Below the pieces are notes generated by a model that searched no databases, was not told where the DNA came from, and saw only the letters and a program-made list of their open reading frames with translations. The translations under genes and the position numbers were made by a program. From contig CBDCHL010000003.1 in the NCBI GenBank assembly GCA_965217195.1, positions 62,001 to 126,000 on the forward strand: a stretch of DNA of 64,000 nt, read 5' to 3'. Position 1 is the stretch's first letter. The number at the start of each line of letters is the position of its first letter. The stretch comes from UBA6623 sp965217195 (GTDB taxonomy: Bacteria; Acidobacteriota; Terriglobia; Bryobacterales; UBA6623). Of the stretch, positions 23,754 through 32,472 are shown piece after piece.

Positions 23754-26168
23754 ATGCCGACATCCAAGGAAAAATCCTCCAAACTGCAGCTGCCGATGAT
23801 GCCCATTCGGGACGTCGTAATCTTTCCGCAGATGATGACGCCGTTCGTCGTCGGGCGGGAGTCGAGCGTTCACGCGCTCGAGCAGGCCCTTGCGACGGAC
23901 AAGAAGATTTTTCTCGTCACCCAGCACGACGCCTCTATCGACGACCCCGGCCCTGACCAGATTTTTCAGGTGGGCACGATCGTCAATATCGTTCAAAGCC
24001 TCAAGCTGCCCGACGGCAATATCAAGGTGCTTGTCGAGGGACTCGAGCGTGCTCGGCTGCTGTCGGTCAGCATGGACGAGGGCTTCCACAACGCCACCGT
24101 GGAGACCGACACGGTTAGCGTCGAGACGGATCAGGAAGTGGAGACGCTGATCGGCCGCGTGACGTCGCTGTTCGAGCAGTACGTCAAGCAGAGCCAGAAT
24201 CTCAACTACGAGACGATGATCGCGGCGGTTCGCGTGGATGATCCCGGCAAATTGGCCGATACTGTGGGCGCCAATCTGCAATTGACGATCCCCGAGAAAC
24301 AGGTTCTGCTCGAGATCTTCGATCCCATCGAACGGTTGACGCGCATTGCCGAACTGCTCGATATCGAAATCGAAAAACTCGGCGTCGACCGCACCATCCA
24401 AGGGCGCGTGAAGCGTCAGATGGAAAAGGCACAGAAAGAGTACTACCTCAACGAGAAGATCAAGGCCATCCAGAAGGAACTGGGACGCGGCGAGAAAAGC
24501 GAATTCGATGAGCTTCGCAAGAAGATCGATACCGCGGGTATGACCGAGGACGCCCACGACAAGGCGACGGCCGAACTGCGGCGTCTCGAGAACATGCCGC
24601 CGATGTCGGCCGAGTCGACCGTCTCGCGGAACTATATCGATTGGCTGCTCGCCGTTCCGTGGAAGAAGAAATCGCGCGAGATTCGCAATCTCAAGCGCGC
24701 CGAGAAGGTGCTGCACACCGACCACTACGGACTCGAAAAAGTTAAAGACCGCATCTTGGAATTTCTGGCCGTGCGGCGGCTCGTGAAGGATCCGCGCGGC
24801 TCGATTCTGTGCTTCGTGGGACCTCCGGGCGTGGGCAAGACTTCGCTCGGCAAATCGATCGCTAAAGCGACGGGACGTAAGTTCGTGCGCCTGTCATTGG
24901 GCGGGGTTCGCGACGAGGCTGAGATTCGCGGTCACCGCCGCACCTACATCGGCGCTTTGCCGGGCCAGATTCTGCAAATGATGAAGAAGGCCGGCACACA
25001 GAATCCGGTCTTTATGCTGGACGAGCTCGACAAGATGTCGACTGACTTCCGCGGCGACCCTTCAGCGGCGCTGATGGAAGTGCTGGATCCGGAACAGAAC
25101 CACATGTTCATGGATCACTATCTCGACGTCGAATACGATCTCAGCAAGGTCTTTTTCATCGCCACGGCCAATGTGCTGCATACGCTGCCTTGGGCGCTGC
25201 AAGATCGTCTTGAAATCATTCGTTTGAGCGGATACACCGAGCACGAAAAAGTCGAAATCGCCAAGCGGCACTTGTTCGAAAAACAGCTCAAGTCCAACGG
25301 CCTCAAGAATTCCGATCTCGCGTTCAGCGATGCCGGCCTGACGAGTTTGATCCAGGAATACACTCGCGAAGCCGGCGTCCGGAATCTCGAGCGCGAAATC
25401 GGCAATAGTTGTCGCAAGATAGCCCGCAACGTTGTCTCGCGCAAAAAGGGCGCAAAGAGAAAGAAGACCGTCATTACACCCAAGAATATCGGCGATTATC
25501 TAGGTGTCCCAAAATACCGTGATTTGGCCGCCGAGAAGAATAACGAAATCGGCGCTGCGGTAGGGCTGGCGTGGACCGAGTTGGGCGGTCAAATCCTTTC
25601 CATCGAAGCCACGCTGATGGACGGCAAGGGTAACCTAACGACGACCGGCAAGCTGGGCGACGTCATGCAAGAATCAGCGCAGGCGGCAATGAGCTACGTG
25701 CGCTCGCGCTCGCAAACCTTCGGGCTCCCCAAGGACTTCTATCGCCACTTGGATATTCACGTTCACATCCCCGAGGGCGCGATTCCCAAGGACGGCCCGT
25801 CGGCCGGCATCACGCTGACGACGACGCTCGTGAGCGCGCTGACGCGGGTCCCGGTTCGCGGCGACGTGAGCATGACGGGGGAGATTACGCTGCGCGGCAA
25901 GGTTCTCCCGATTGGCGGCCTGAAAGAAAAACTGCTGGCCGCGCATCGCCACGGCATCCTGGAAGCCATTTTGCCGAAAGACAACGAAAAAGACCTGCCG
26001 GATATACCGGAGAACATCCGCAGGGAGATGAAGCTGCACTTTGTCAGCCATATGGATGAAGTGCTGATGATCGCCCTGGAGAAGCCCATCGAAGGTTTGC
26101 CCTCGGTGTCGCCGCCGGTCGAGTCAGCTCGGCCCGCCACCGAGGAAGGCCACAAAATCATGCAATAG
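23754..26168 (+). CDS. lon: ATP-dependent protease Lon
   Basis: At 804 aa it is of normal length for bacterial LonA. The N-terminal substrate-binding domain opens LPMMPIRDVVIFPQMMTPF. The AAA+ module has GPPGVGKTSLGKSIA and VFMLDELDKMS. The protease domain has the catalytic Ser in PKDGPSAGITL and Lys in PIGGLKEKLLAAHRHG. It degrades misfolded and regulatory proteins in the cytoplasm. It starts 80 bp after clpX on the same strand, an order shared by many bacteria. Confidence 0.97.
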   Translation: MPTSKEKSSKLQLPMMPIRDVVIFPQMMTPFVVGRESSVHALEQALATDKKIFLVTQHDASIDDPGPDQIFQVGTIVNIVQSLKLPDGNIKVLVEGLERARLLSVSMDEGFHNATVETDTVSVETDQEVETLIGRVTSLFEQYVKQSQNLNYETMIAAVRVDDPGKLADTVGANLQLTIPEKQVLLEIFDPIERLTRIAELLDIEIEKLGVDRTIQGRVKRQMEKAQKEYYLNEKIKAIQKELGRGEKSEFDELRKKIDTAGMTEDAHDKATAELRRLENMPPMSAESTVSRNYIDWLLAVPWKKKSREIRNLKRAEKVLHTDHYGLEKVKDRILEFLAVRRLVKDPRGSILCFVGPPGVGKTSLGKSIAKATGRKFVRLSLGGVRDEAEIRGHRRTYIGALPGQILQMMKKAGTQNPVFMLDELDKMSTDFRGDPSAALMEVLDPEQNHMFMDHYLDVEYDLSKVFFIATANVLHTLPWALQDRLEIIRLSGYTEHEKVEIAKRHLFEKQLKSNGLKNSDLAFSDAGLTSLIQEYTREAGVRNLEREIGNSCRKIARNVVSRKKGAKRKKTVITPKNIGDYLGVPKYRDLAAEKNNEIGAAVGLAWTELGGQILSIEATLMDGKGNLTTTGKLGDVMQESAQAAMSYVRSRSQTFGLPKDFYRHLDIHVHIPEGAIPKDGPSAGITLTTTLVSALTRVPVRGDVSMTGEITLRGKVLPIGGLKEKLLAAHRHGILEAILPKDNEKDLPDIPENIRREMKLHFVSHMDEVLMIALEKPIEGLPSVSPPVESARPATEEGHKIMQ

Positions 26169-26278
26169 TCATGGCGGGCGATAGTGCGCCGAGGGTAGCC
26201 AGGCTGTGAGAAGAGGCGAAGGCTCACGGCCGCGCGTCGTCCTGCTTGCCGGACTAAGCCGCCTCGTCAGCGCTGCTC

Positions 26279-26878
26279 ATGTCAGTCGAGTTTGTTCGCA
26301 GCGCCGCGGAGTCCCGGCAATTCCCGCGTGACGGCTTGCCGGAAATCGCCTTCGTCGGGCGCAGTAATGTAGGGAAATCCAGTCTGCTGAACACGCTGTT
26401 GCTGAACAGCAAGTTGAAGTCGGGCGAGCCGCCCGCGGCGCGCAAGCAGCTAGCCTACGTCAGCCGCACACCGGGTCGCACTCAACAGCTCAATTTCTAC
26501 CGCGTTGATCGATCGTTTTATTTCGTGGACCTGCCCGGCTATGGCTATGCCAAAGTTCCCAAGCGTGAAATGGCCCGTTGGCGGCAGTTGGCGGAAAGCT
26601 ATTTGAGCGACCGTGAAATGTTGCGGCTAACCGTGGTCATCGTGGATTCGCGACACGGAGCCAAGGACATGGATCGCCAAATGATCGAGTGGCTGGAGGC
26701 CGACAAACGACCCTTCACTATCGTCGCCTCGAAAACTGACAAGCTTCGATCATCTGAACGAAAGAAGACTCTGCACGCACTCGAACGAAACTTCCGCCCG
26801 GCGCTGCCTTTCTCCGCGAAGACCGGAGAGGGCGTAGCTCCGCTGTGGAGTTGCATCCGCGAAGCGATCGCCGATTGA
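26279..26878 (+). CDS. engB: Ribosome-biogenesis GTPase EngB/YsxC
   Basis: This 199-aa GTPase has G1 FVGRSNVGKSSLLNTLL, a SRTPGRTQQLNFY switch I region, G3 DLPGYGYAKVP, G4 ASKTDK and G5-like PFSAKTGEG. EngB acts in late assembly of the large ribosomal subunit. It follows lon by 110 bp, a common bacterial arrangement. Its 3' end lies 35 bp before the rho start. Confidence 0.96.
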   Translation: MSVEFVRSAAESRQFPRDGLPEIAFVGRSNVGKSSLLNTLLLNSKLKSGEPPAARKQLAYVSRTPGRTQQLNFYRVDRSFYFVDLPGYGYAKVPKREMARWRQLAESYLSDREMLRLTVVIVDSRHGAKDMDRQMIEWLEADKRPFTIVASKTDKLRSSERKKTLHALERNFRPALPFSAKTGEGVAPLWSCIREAIAD

Positions 26879-26913
26879 TCGGCCTCTCCCCAACAACCCA
26901 CCCCGAGGAAACT

Positions 26914-28194
26914 ATGCCAACCCACACCCAAGAACAAACGGCTGCCCTGGACCTGGCGGCCCTCAAGGAGCTGAACATCACGCAGTTGAGCGAACGCGCC
27001 AAGGAGCTGGGCGTGGAAGGAACGGCAGGGCTGCGCAAGCAGGAATTGATCTTCAAAGTTCTGCAAGGACAAGCGGAAAAGAGCGGCTTGATCTTTTCGG
27101 AAGGCGTTCTCGAAACGCTGCCGGAGGGTTTCGGTTTCCTGCGCGCCCCCGAGTACAACTACCTGCCCGGCCCCGACGACATTTACGTCTCGCCGTCACA
27201 GATTCGGCGCTTCGACCTGCGCACCGGCGACACGATCTCGGGCCAGGTGCGTCCCCCAAAAAGCGGCGAGCGCTATTTCGCACTGATCAAAGTCGAGGCC
27301 ATCAACTTCGAGCCGCCCGAGGCGTCGAAGAACAAGATCTTCTTCGATAACCTGACGCCGCTCTATCCGGAGGATTGCATTCGCCTTGAGACCGTAAAGG
27401 ACAACTACAGCGGACGTGTAATGGATCTACTGTCGCCGATCGGTAAGGGCCAGCGCGGATTAATCGTTTCGCCGCCGCGAACCGGCAAAACGATGCTGCT
27501 GCAATCGATCGCCAATTCGGTCACTGCTAACCAGGCCGAGGTCATATTGATCGTGCTGCTGATCGACGAGCGGCCCGAGGAAGTGACCGACATGCAGCGC
27601 TCGGTCAAAGGCGAGGTGATTAGTTCGACATTCGACGAGCCGGCGACACGTCACGTCCAGGTCGCCGAGATGGTCATCGAGAAGGCCAAGCGCTTAGTCG
27701 AGCACAAACGCGACGTTGTGATCTTGCTCGACTCGATCACACGACTGGCACGCGCCTACAACACGATCGTGCCGCCATCGGGAAAGATACTCTCCGGCGG
27801 TGTGGATTCGAACGCCCTACAGCGCCCGAAGCGTTTCTTCGGAGCTGCCCGCAACATCGAGGAAGGCGGCTCGCTGACGATCGTCGCCACGGCGCTGATC
27901 GACACAGGAAGCCGCATGGACGACATTATCTTCGAGGAATTCAAGGGCACCGGCAATATGGAGATCCACCTCGATCGCAAGATGGTCGACAAGCGTGTCT
28001 TTCCGGCGATCGACATCAATCGCAGCGGCACCAGAAAAGAGGAATTGCTGTTGTCGAAAGAAGACCTCAATCGCGTTTGGGTGCTGCGAAAGGTGCTCAG
28101 CCAAATGGCCCCCGCCGATACGATGGAGCTGCTGCTCAACAAGATGAGCAAGACGCGCAGCAACGCGGAGTTTCTGGGGGCGATGACGGACTAG
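26914..28194 (+). CDS. rho: Transcription termination factor Rho
   Basis: This 426-aa hexameric RNA helicase has an N-terminal helical domain with LKELNITQLSERAKELGVEG, a cold-shock-like RNA-binding domain (GFGFLRAPEYNYLPGPDDIY, SGQVRPPKSGERYFAL), Walker A SPPRTGKTMLLQSIA, Walker B DVVILLDSITRLARAYN and the conserved GSLTIVATALIDTGSRMD and GTGNMEIHLDRK. The ATG at 26914 follows gagga and gives the normal family length. Confidence 0.97.
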   Translation: MPTHTQEQTAALDLAALKELNITQLSERAKELGVEGTAGLRKQELIFKVLQGQAEKSGLIFSEGVLETLPEGFGFLRAPEYNYLPGPDDIYVSPSQIRRFDLRTGDTISGQVRPPKSGERYFALIKVEAINFEPPEASKNKIFFDNLTPLYPEDCIRLETVKDNYSGRVMDLLSPIGKGQRGLIVSPPRTGKTMLLQSIANSVTANQAEVILIVLLIDERPEEVTDMQRSVKGEVISSTFDEPATRHVQVAEMVIEKAKRLVEHKRDVVILLDSITRLARAYNTIVPPSGKILSGGVDSNALQRPKRFFGAARNIEEGGSLTIVATALIDTGSRMDDIIFEEFKGTGNMEIHLDRKMVDKRVFPAIDINRSGTRKEELLLSKEDLNRVWVLRKVLSQMAPADTMELLLNKMSKTRSNAEFLGAMTD

Positions 28195-28214
28195 GGTCCT
28201 ACGTCGGGCCGGGC

Positions 28215-29468
28215 CTATCGAAATGTGGGCTCCAGCTTCCCCTCTCGCACGATCGTACGGCTCACAACTTCGACGGTGGCATCGGGAAAGAAGAACCACC
28301 GCGTGAACCCGCCGGTCACTCTACCGCCGAGTTCGGTATTGTCCCCCAGGCTGAGCCGCACCACCCCCGCGCCGTAGCCGAAGTAGGGGATGACTTCGCT
28401 ATTGGGGTCGACGGTGAGCGCGGGATGGAAACCCAAGCCGAACTCCCGAAACTTCCGCGCGGCTGCTCCGTTTCGTTTCAAGTAATCTTCCACGGCCCGC
28501 TCGTTTTCCTCAGCGGTCACAGCGATCATCTGCCCGCGCCGAAACCGCAGCTGAACGCCGCGCGCAACCGCTCCGTCAAAACGAGCTTCGGGGATCACGA
28601 TCACGCCTTCCACTGACTCCTCGACCGGCGCTACTCGCAGCACGCCGGCAGGTAGTTCAATTTCGCGGTCAATAGGAGTCTTGGCCGAAAGCATGCGAAT
28701 CGCGGAGGCGTCACCGTCCTGCTTGTTGAACGGGCGCGTCCCGACGCGAAAGCGCAGATCCGTGCCGGCCGGAGTTCGAACACGCGCCGTTCCCAACCGT
28801 AGCAAGTGAATCACAGCATCTTGCGCGCGCGAGAGCGCCTGGCCGTCGACGTCCAAAGCTCGTTGGTAGATTTCATCGAGCGCCCCGCCATGTTCCCCGG
28901 CCAGCCCGTCGGCTCGGACGCTCCCTCGTGCCCAATGGAAATGGATCTGACGCCGCCTGCCGCCTTTGTCCAGCCACTCGCGCAGAAGGGCGGCCTCGAC
29001 GGGCGGAGTCTCCACGACGCCGACCCTTTCCGGAAGTTGGATGTAAATGTCGGCGGCACGCAAGAGCCGTTCGAATTGCGGCGCCTGAGGACGTCCGGCT
29101 TCGGGGTCGAACGCCGCACCGCCGCTGGGGCGGTATTCAAGGTCGGTGACACGGCCTGTCCCGGCGGCCAACAAGCGCTTTCTCAACACGGGCAGCAGCT
29201 CTTGGAAGTAACCCGGATCGTAGCGGACAATGACTTCCTCGCCGCCCCGCGGCTTGAGTGAATCGACGATTTTGTCGGCCATCTCGGAATAATCGAGCTG
29301 CGCGGCCTGGAGCGATACGGCTGCGACGGCCGCCAACACACCCAAAGCCGCAGCCCGAAAGTGAAAGCATCGGCCCGGCTGAACGGCATGTATGAAGTTC
29401 ACCAGCGTCACGGCGGTGCAAACATTGTACCCGCGTAGGCGCCCGAGATACGAAAGCACACACAGCAT
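28215..29468 (-). CDS. Exported M29-aminopeptidase-like protein, metal ligands lost
   Basis: This 417-aa protein has a hydrophobic leader (AAALGVLAAVAAVSLQA) that suggests export. The body matches the M29 (AmpS-type) aminopeptidase layout: KIVDSLKPRGGEEVIVRYDP, GTDLRFRVGTRPFNKQDG, APVEESVEGVIVIPEARFDG and LSLGDNTELGG. At the motifs that hold the metal ligands in M29 enzymes it differs: PAGVL for PxGEV, GVVRLSLGDN for GTxHLALGxN, and FTRWFF in place of the final HxD. It is therefore probably not a metallopeptidase of the usual kind. The start is uncertain because the first roughly 35 residues precede the leader. It is convergent with rho. Confidence 0.7.
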   Translation of the reverse strand: MLCVLSYLGRLRGYNVCTAVTLVNFIHAVQPGRCFHFRAAALGVLAAVAAVSLQAAQLDYSEMADKIVDSLKPRGGEEVIVRYDPGYFQELLPVLRKRLLAAGTGRVTDLEYRPSGGAAFDPEAGRPQAPQFERLLRAADIYIQLPERVGVVETPPVEAALLREWLDKGGRRRQIHFHWARGSVRADGLAGEHGGALDEIYQRALDVDGQALSRAQDAVIHLLRLGTARVRTPAGTDLRFRVGTRPFNKQDGDASAIRMLSAKTPIDREIELPAGVLRVAPVEESVEGVIVIPEARFDGAVARGVQLRFRRGQMIAVTAEENERAVEDYLKRNGAAARKFREFGLGFHPALTVDPNSEVIPYFGYGAGVVRLSLGDNTELGGRVTGGFTRWFFFPDATVEVVSRTIVREGKLEPTFR

Positions 29469-29509
29469 GCAAGAGCACGACGATTTCGCGATGCTACAAT
29501 TCCCTTGAT

Positions 29510-30208
29510 ATGTTCACAACGGAGTGTCCTCGCTGCGGCCGCGAACTCGATGTCGGCGAAACGGAATGTCGCTACTGCGCGGCAGCCGACGAGCCAAGAA
29601 CTCCCGCCGCCGCGCCCTCCCCGCCACCGCGCAAAGCGCGTCCCGCTTCGCCGCCGCGCCCCAGACCGGCGGCGCCGGCTGACTCGGCGCCGCGATCCGT
29701 TCCTCGGCCGCGCCCGCGGCGTACTGCCCGCAAAGCAGCCTGGAGCGTTCCGCCGGTGTTCCTGTGGGTCTTGGCGGCGTTTCTGTTGGGTGTTGTCGGG
29801 ACGGCCCTATATCACACCAACAGCGAGTGGTTCGGAGCGTCGAAAGTCACCCTGGAAGACGTAGCAGAAGAAATCATCGGAGTGCCATCCGCCATCGATG
29901 GAGATTTGGAGATCGCCGGGCTGCGCACTTGGTGGGATCTCGAAACTGAAACCATTCGCGTGCGGGCGGTCGTTATCAATCACGGCGACGTCCCCCGTCG
30001 GGGTGACTACAAGGTTCATCTTCGCTCGGTCAACAGCCGCCCTTCGGCCGCCGCCGTTGCCGGGTTCGATCTTCGGATTACCGACGCGCTGGCTCCCCGC
30101 GAGGCCCGGGATGTCGAAGTGGAACTAATGTCGCTGGCCCATCCCTCCGCACTCCCCGCCTGGACCGAGCAGCGTATCGAGTTGGAGGAGCTGATCCCGG
30201 CGCCGTGA
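29510..30208 (+). CDS. Zinc-ribbon membrane protein with external domain
   Basis: This 232-aa protein starts with a zinc ribbon of two CxxC knuckles (CPRCGRELDVGETECRYC). A roughly 55-residue Pro/Ala/Arg-rich linker follows, then one membrane helix (FLWVLAAFLLGVVGTALYH), then a C-terminal beta-rich domain (ETIRVRAVVINHGDVPRRGD, LAPREARDVEVELM) resembling FxLYD-type external domains. The topology suggests a cytosolic metal-binding head and an extracytoplasmic domain. The role is unknown. The start lies 13 nt after a TGCTACAAT-like extended -10, so the mRNA may be nearly leaderless. Confidence 0.75.
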   Translation: MFTTECPRCGRELDVGETECRYCAAADEPRTPAAAPSPPPRKARPASPPRPRPAAPADSAPRSVPRPRPRRTARKAAWSVPPVFLWVLAAFLLGVVGTALYHTNSEWFGASKVTLEDVAEEIIGVPSAIDGDLEIAGLRTWWDLETETIRVRAVVINHGDVPRRGDYKVHLRSVNSRPSAAAVAGFDLRITDALAPREARDVEVELMSLAHPSALPAWTEQRIELEELIPAP

Positions 30209-30249
30209 CGCGACTTCCGCATCGCATAAGAGCGATCGGCCGATCAGGG

Positions 30250-30522
30250 GTGTGCGACATCAGTGTGGGAGCAATGCGGGCAATAGAAACAGAGGCGTGG
30301 ACGGAAGTCCACGCTCAGCCGGGTTGATCGTCGGTTCAGCGGGCTTGCGTTGCAAATAGGCCGGCCCTTCGAGGGCCGGTTTAGAGGGCTCTTCGTCCGC
30401 GACGAGGCCGTTTCAACGGCCTTTGCCCGCAAGGCTTTAGCCATGGCCGAACCAAGAGAGAATTGCAGCCGGGGAAACGCTTAGGGCCCTGGCCACCGAT
30501 TCTCCCATATTCATGTCGCGCC
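30250..30522. mobile_element. MITE-like element, copy 1, with target duplication
   Basis: The left end tgtgcgacatcagtgtggga (30251-30270) and right end tcccatattcatgtcgcgcc (30503-30522) are inverted copies at 15 of 20 positions. The 11-bp sequence GCCGATCAGGG occurs directly before (30239-30249) and after (30523-30533), which looks like a target-site duplication. Inside are three hairpins (30295-30314, a GGCCGGCCC/GGGCCGG one near 30360-30380, and AGGCCGT/ACGGCCT near 30402-30420). No transposase is encoded. It lies 83 bp upstream of the secreted cupin gene. Confidence 0.8.
30295..30314. repeat. GGAA-loop hairpin, copy 1
   Basis: Perfect 8-bp stem gcgtggac/gtccacgc with a GGAA (GNRA-class) loop, inside the MITE-like element. 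Copies at 49929-49948 and 58643-58662. Confidence 0.75.
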
Positions 30523-30604
30523 GCCGATCAGGGTCGGTCCCGTGGCCGACGACGTTCGCGCTAAACTAACCGGCAACGAAACTCACTGACAGGAGAAATC
30601 CGCC

Positions 30605-31060
30605 ATGAAGCGACTCGCCTTTCTTTTGATCGTCGTCTTGATCCCGTCCGCCCTCGCCGATCAGCACGCCACCTATTGGCCGAAGGATAAATTGGCGGGA
30701 TACGCCGACGCCCTGAACGGCGAGCTGGAAGACAACGTTGCGATTGATCGACTGGGAGAATTCGGCAGCCACTTCGCCCTGATGGTCCATCGCACCGGCA
30801 CCGGGACATCAGAATCCCACGATACCGACACCGACTTCTACGTAGTCCAAGCCGGCCAAGCAACACTACATGTCGGCGGGGAAATCATGGACCCGAAGAC
30901 GGTCAGCCCCGGTGAAGTCCGCGGGACGTCAATCAAGGGCGGCAAGACAATGAAGCTCAAAGCCGGCGATACCGTGAACATTCCCCCCACGACGCCCCAC
31001 CACGTCGTGGTTGCGCCGGGCGAGTCGATCACTTACCTGATCGTGAAGATTCACAAGTAG
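30605..31060 (+). CDS. Secreted cupin-domain protein
   Basis: This 151-aa protein has a signal peptide (MKRLAFLLIVVLIPSALA). A single cupin barrel follows: RTGTGTSESHDTDTDFYVV, GQATLHVGGE, then LKAGDTVNIPPTTPHHVVV and SITYLIVKIHK. His residues in SHDTDTD and TPHH fit a metal site. The function is unknown. AGGAGA at 30591-30596 precedes the ATG. Its upstream region is the MITE-like element. Confidence 0.82.
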   Translation: MKRLAFLLIVVLIPSALADQHATYWPKDKLAGYADALNGELEDNVAIDRLGEFGSHFALMVHRTGTGTSESHDTDTDFYVVQAGQATLHVGGEIMDPKTVSPGEVRGTSIKGGKTMKLKAGDTVNIPPTTPHHVVVAPGESITYLIVKIHK

Positions 31061-31107
31061 AAGTCGCTTGGTCGACTCGGAAGTGTAGGCCGGCTGCGTG
31101 GACCGCC

Positions 31108-31741
31108 ATGAGATGGAAGCCCATGCATCGCAATCTGATGCGCAAAGCGTTATGGCTTCTAGCCGCGGTCACGAGCGCCCTGCCCTTCGCGGCCGAGTCG
31201 CCGCTGCGAGCCTCTGTTTCCACGAGTTCTCGCCGAAAAAGCCGGAGCGGCCGACGGTGGATACCTCGATCGGATCAACCGGCTTGCGTCCCCCGGCGTT
31301 ACCGCATCGGGCGACGTGATGACGATGGTCTTGGTCCCCCGCGAAGCCTCGGTTTCGAACACCGAGGCAAGGCTTGTCGAATCTGCATCGCTGGTAGAGG
31401 ACCGCGTCGTCCTGCTCTTTTTCGAAGAGCATCCCGAGGGATATACCGCACTCAGCGCAAAGGTCGTTGAGCAATTCGCGGAAGCGGGCGCGGCGGCCGT
31501 TGTTGTTCTCAATGCCGAGGTCGAGTCAGGTCGATTCGACATACCTGTGTTCCACACCCACAAAGCGTCGGCCGGTATCGGCTTGGACGACTACTATTTC
31601 GTGGGTCCGCGGATGCCGTATGTCTGGTACGGCGTGGAAGCACGCATTGATGCGGCCGGATTCGCCGCGGTGGATGAAGACGGTGTTTTCTTCGTCGGTC
31701 AGGACCACAGAGCGGAGTTGCTCCAGGCCTGCTCCAAGTGA
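31108..31741 (+). pseudogene. Frameshifted secreted protein, PA-domain-like
   Basis: A signal peptide (MHRNLMRKALWLLAAVTSAL, then PFAAESPLRA) is open from 31108 or 31123. The likely mature part is in the next frame: FPRVLAEKAGAADGGYLDRI, then EASVSNTEARLVESASLVED and VVEQFAEAGAAAVVVLN, then FDIPVFHTHKAS. A single one-base shift near 31195-31220 would join them. The mature part loosely resembles a protease-associated (PA) domain, but I am not sure of that. Either a real pseudogene or an assembly error. Confidence 0.6.
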
Positions 31742-31821
31742 GAACGCAGGATCACACGCCCCGCTTTCATAACCGGCACTCGATTTGAAGGGAGCAGACC
31801 TGTCTCTGCCGCCGGTCCAAT

Positions 31822-32283
31822 CTAACTCAGCGACAGACGCGTTCGATGCCATCGCGCGAAGACGATCAAGAATGTAGCCAGCACCAGATGGAAAACGATC
31901 GGAATCGTGCCGCCGAACCAGCGCGTCTCCGGCCGTAGGATCATTTGCGTGATGTAGCGCACGACCATCCCGCCGAAGTACACGTACCCAAAGTAGAGAA
32001 CGCCCCGCGCGAAAAGGGGGCGACTTTCAACAAACCATCCTCCACCCCGCGTGAAGTCAAGGCAGACTTTCACGCACACCGCAATAATCACAAACTGCGA
32101 AGGCAGCAGATAAGGGTAGGGCATCAACCCCGACATCCACTCGCTCATCGGCGGCAACCAGGTTACAGCCCCCAAAACTACGAGCATCTGCCCTACGACG
32201 CGCGCCACAAACGCCCCCGTCAACAACCACAACAGCGGCGCAAGACGTTGGGGCGGCGGCGGGTCTTTCGGCATCGGCGTCAA
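31822..32283 (-). CDS. Four-helix integral membrane protein, unknown function
   Basis: This 153-aa protein has four clear hydrophobic segments (LAPLLWLLTGAFVARVVGQM, LLPSQFVIIAVCVKVCLDF, GVLYFGYVYFGGMVVRYITQ, IPIVFHLVLATFLIVFARW) separated by short loops, with a proline-rich N-terminus. Arg and Tyr in the third helix are notable. I do not recognise a family beyond small uncharacterised membrane proteins. It lies downstream of the PQQ-propeller gene on the same strand. Confidence 0.75.
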   Translation of the reverse strand: MTPMPKDPPPPQRLAPLLWLLTGAFVARVVGQMLVVLGAVTWLPPMSEWMSGLMPYPYLLPSQFVIIAVCVKVCLDFTRGGGWFVESRPLFARGVLYFGYVYFGGMVVRYITQMILRPETRWFGGTIPIVFHLVLATFLIVFARWHRTRLSLS

Positions 32284-32460
32284 CTCCGGGCGGCCGCTTG
32301 AGCCGAGAAGCGGCGGCAGAAATGCAGCCCAGGGTGGAGGGAGGTGGGGCGAAACCCTGGGTGGGCCTCACACCCGCATGAGCCCTGAAAGGGCGCCACA
32401 ACCGCCCCGGCACCTGCTTTCATGGCGACATCAGGATTGCCGCGTGTCCCTAGAAACGGT
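32284..32460. repeat. REP-type hairpins after the PQQ gene
   Basis: Contains cccagggt (near 32318) pairing with accctggg (near 32355), then gccct-gaa-agggc (near 32382-32394). Paired CCCAGGGT and GCCCTGAAAGGGC motifs are of the kind found as dispersed intergenic repeats in planctomycete and acidobacterial genomes. Confidence 0.55.
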
Positions 32461-32472
32461 CGCGATGCCGGC

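Noticed and set aside
30402..30424. Rho-independent terminator after the zinc-ribbon gene
   Set aside because: The hairpin AGGCCGT/ACGGCCT is followed by only TTT and lies inside the MITE-like element about 200 bp from the stop codon; better explained as part of that element.
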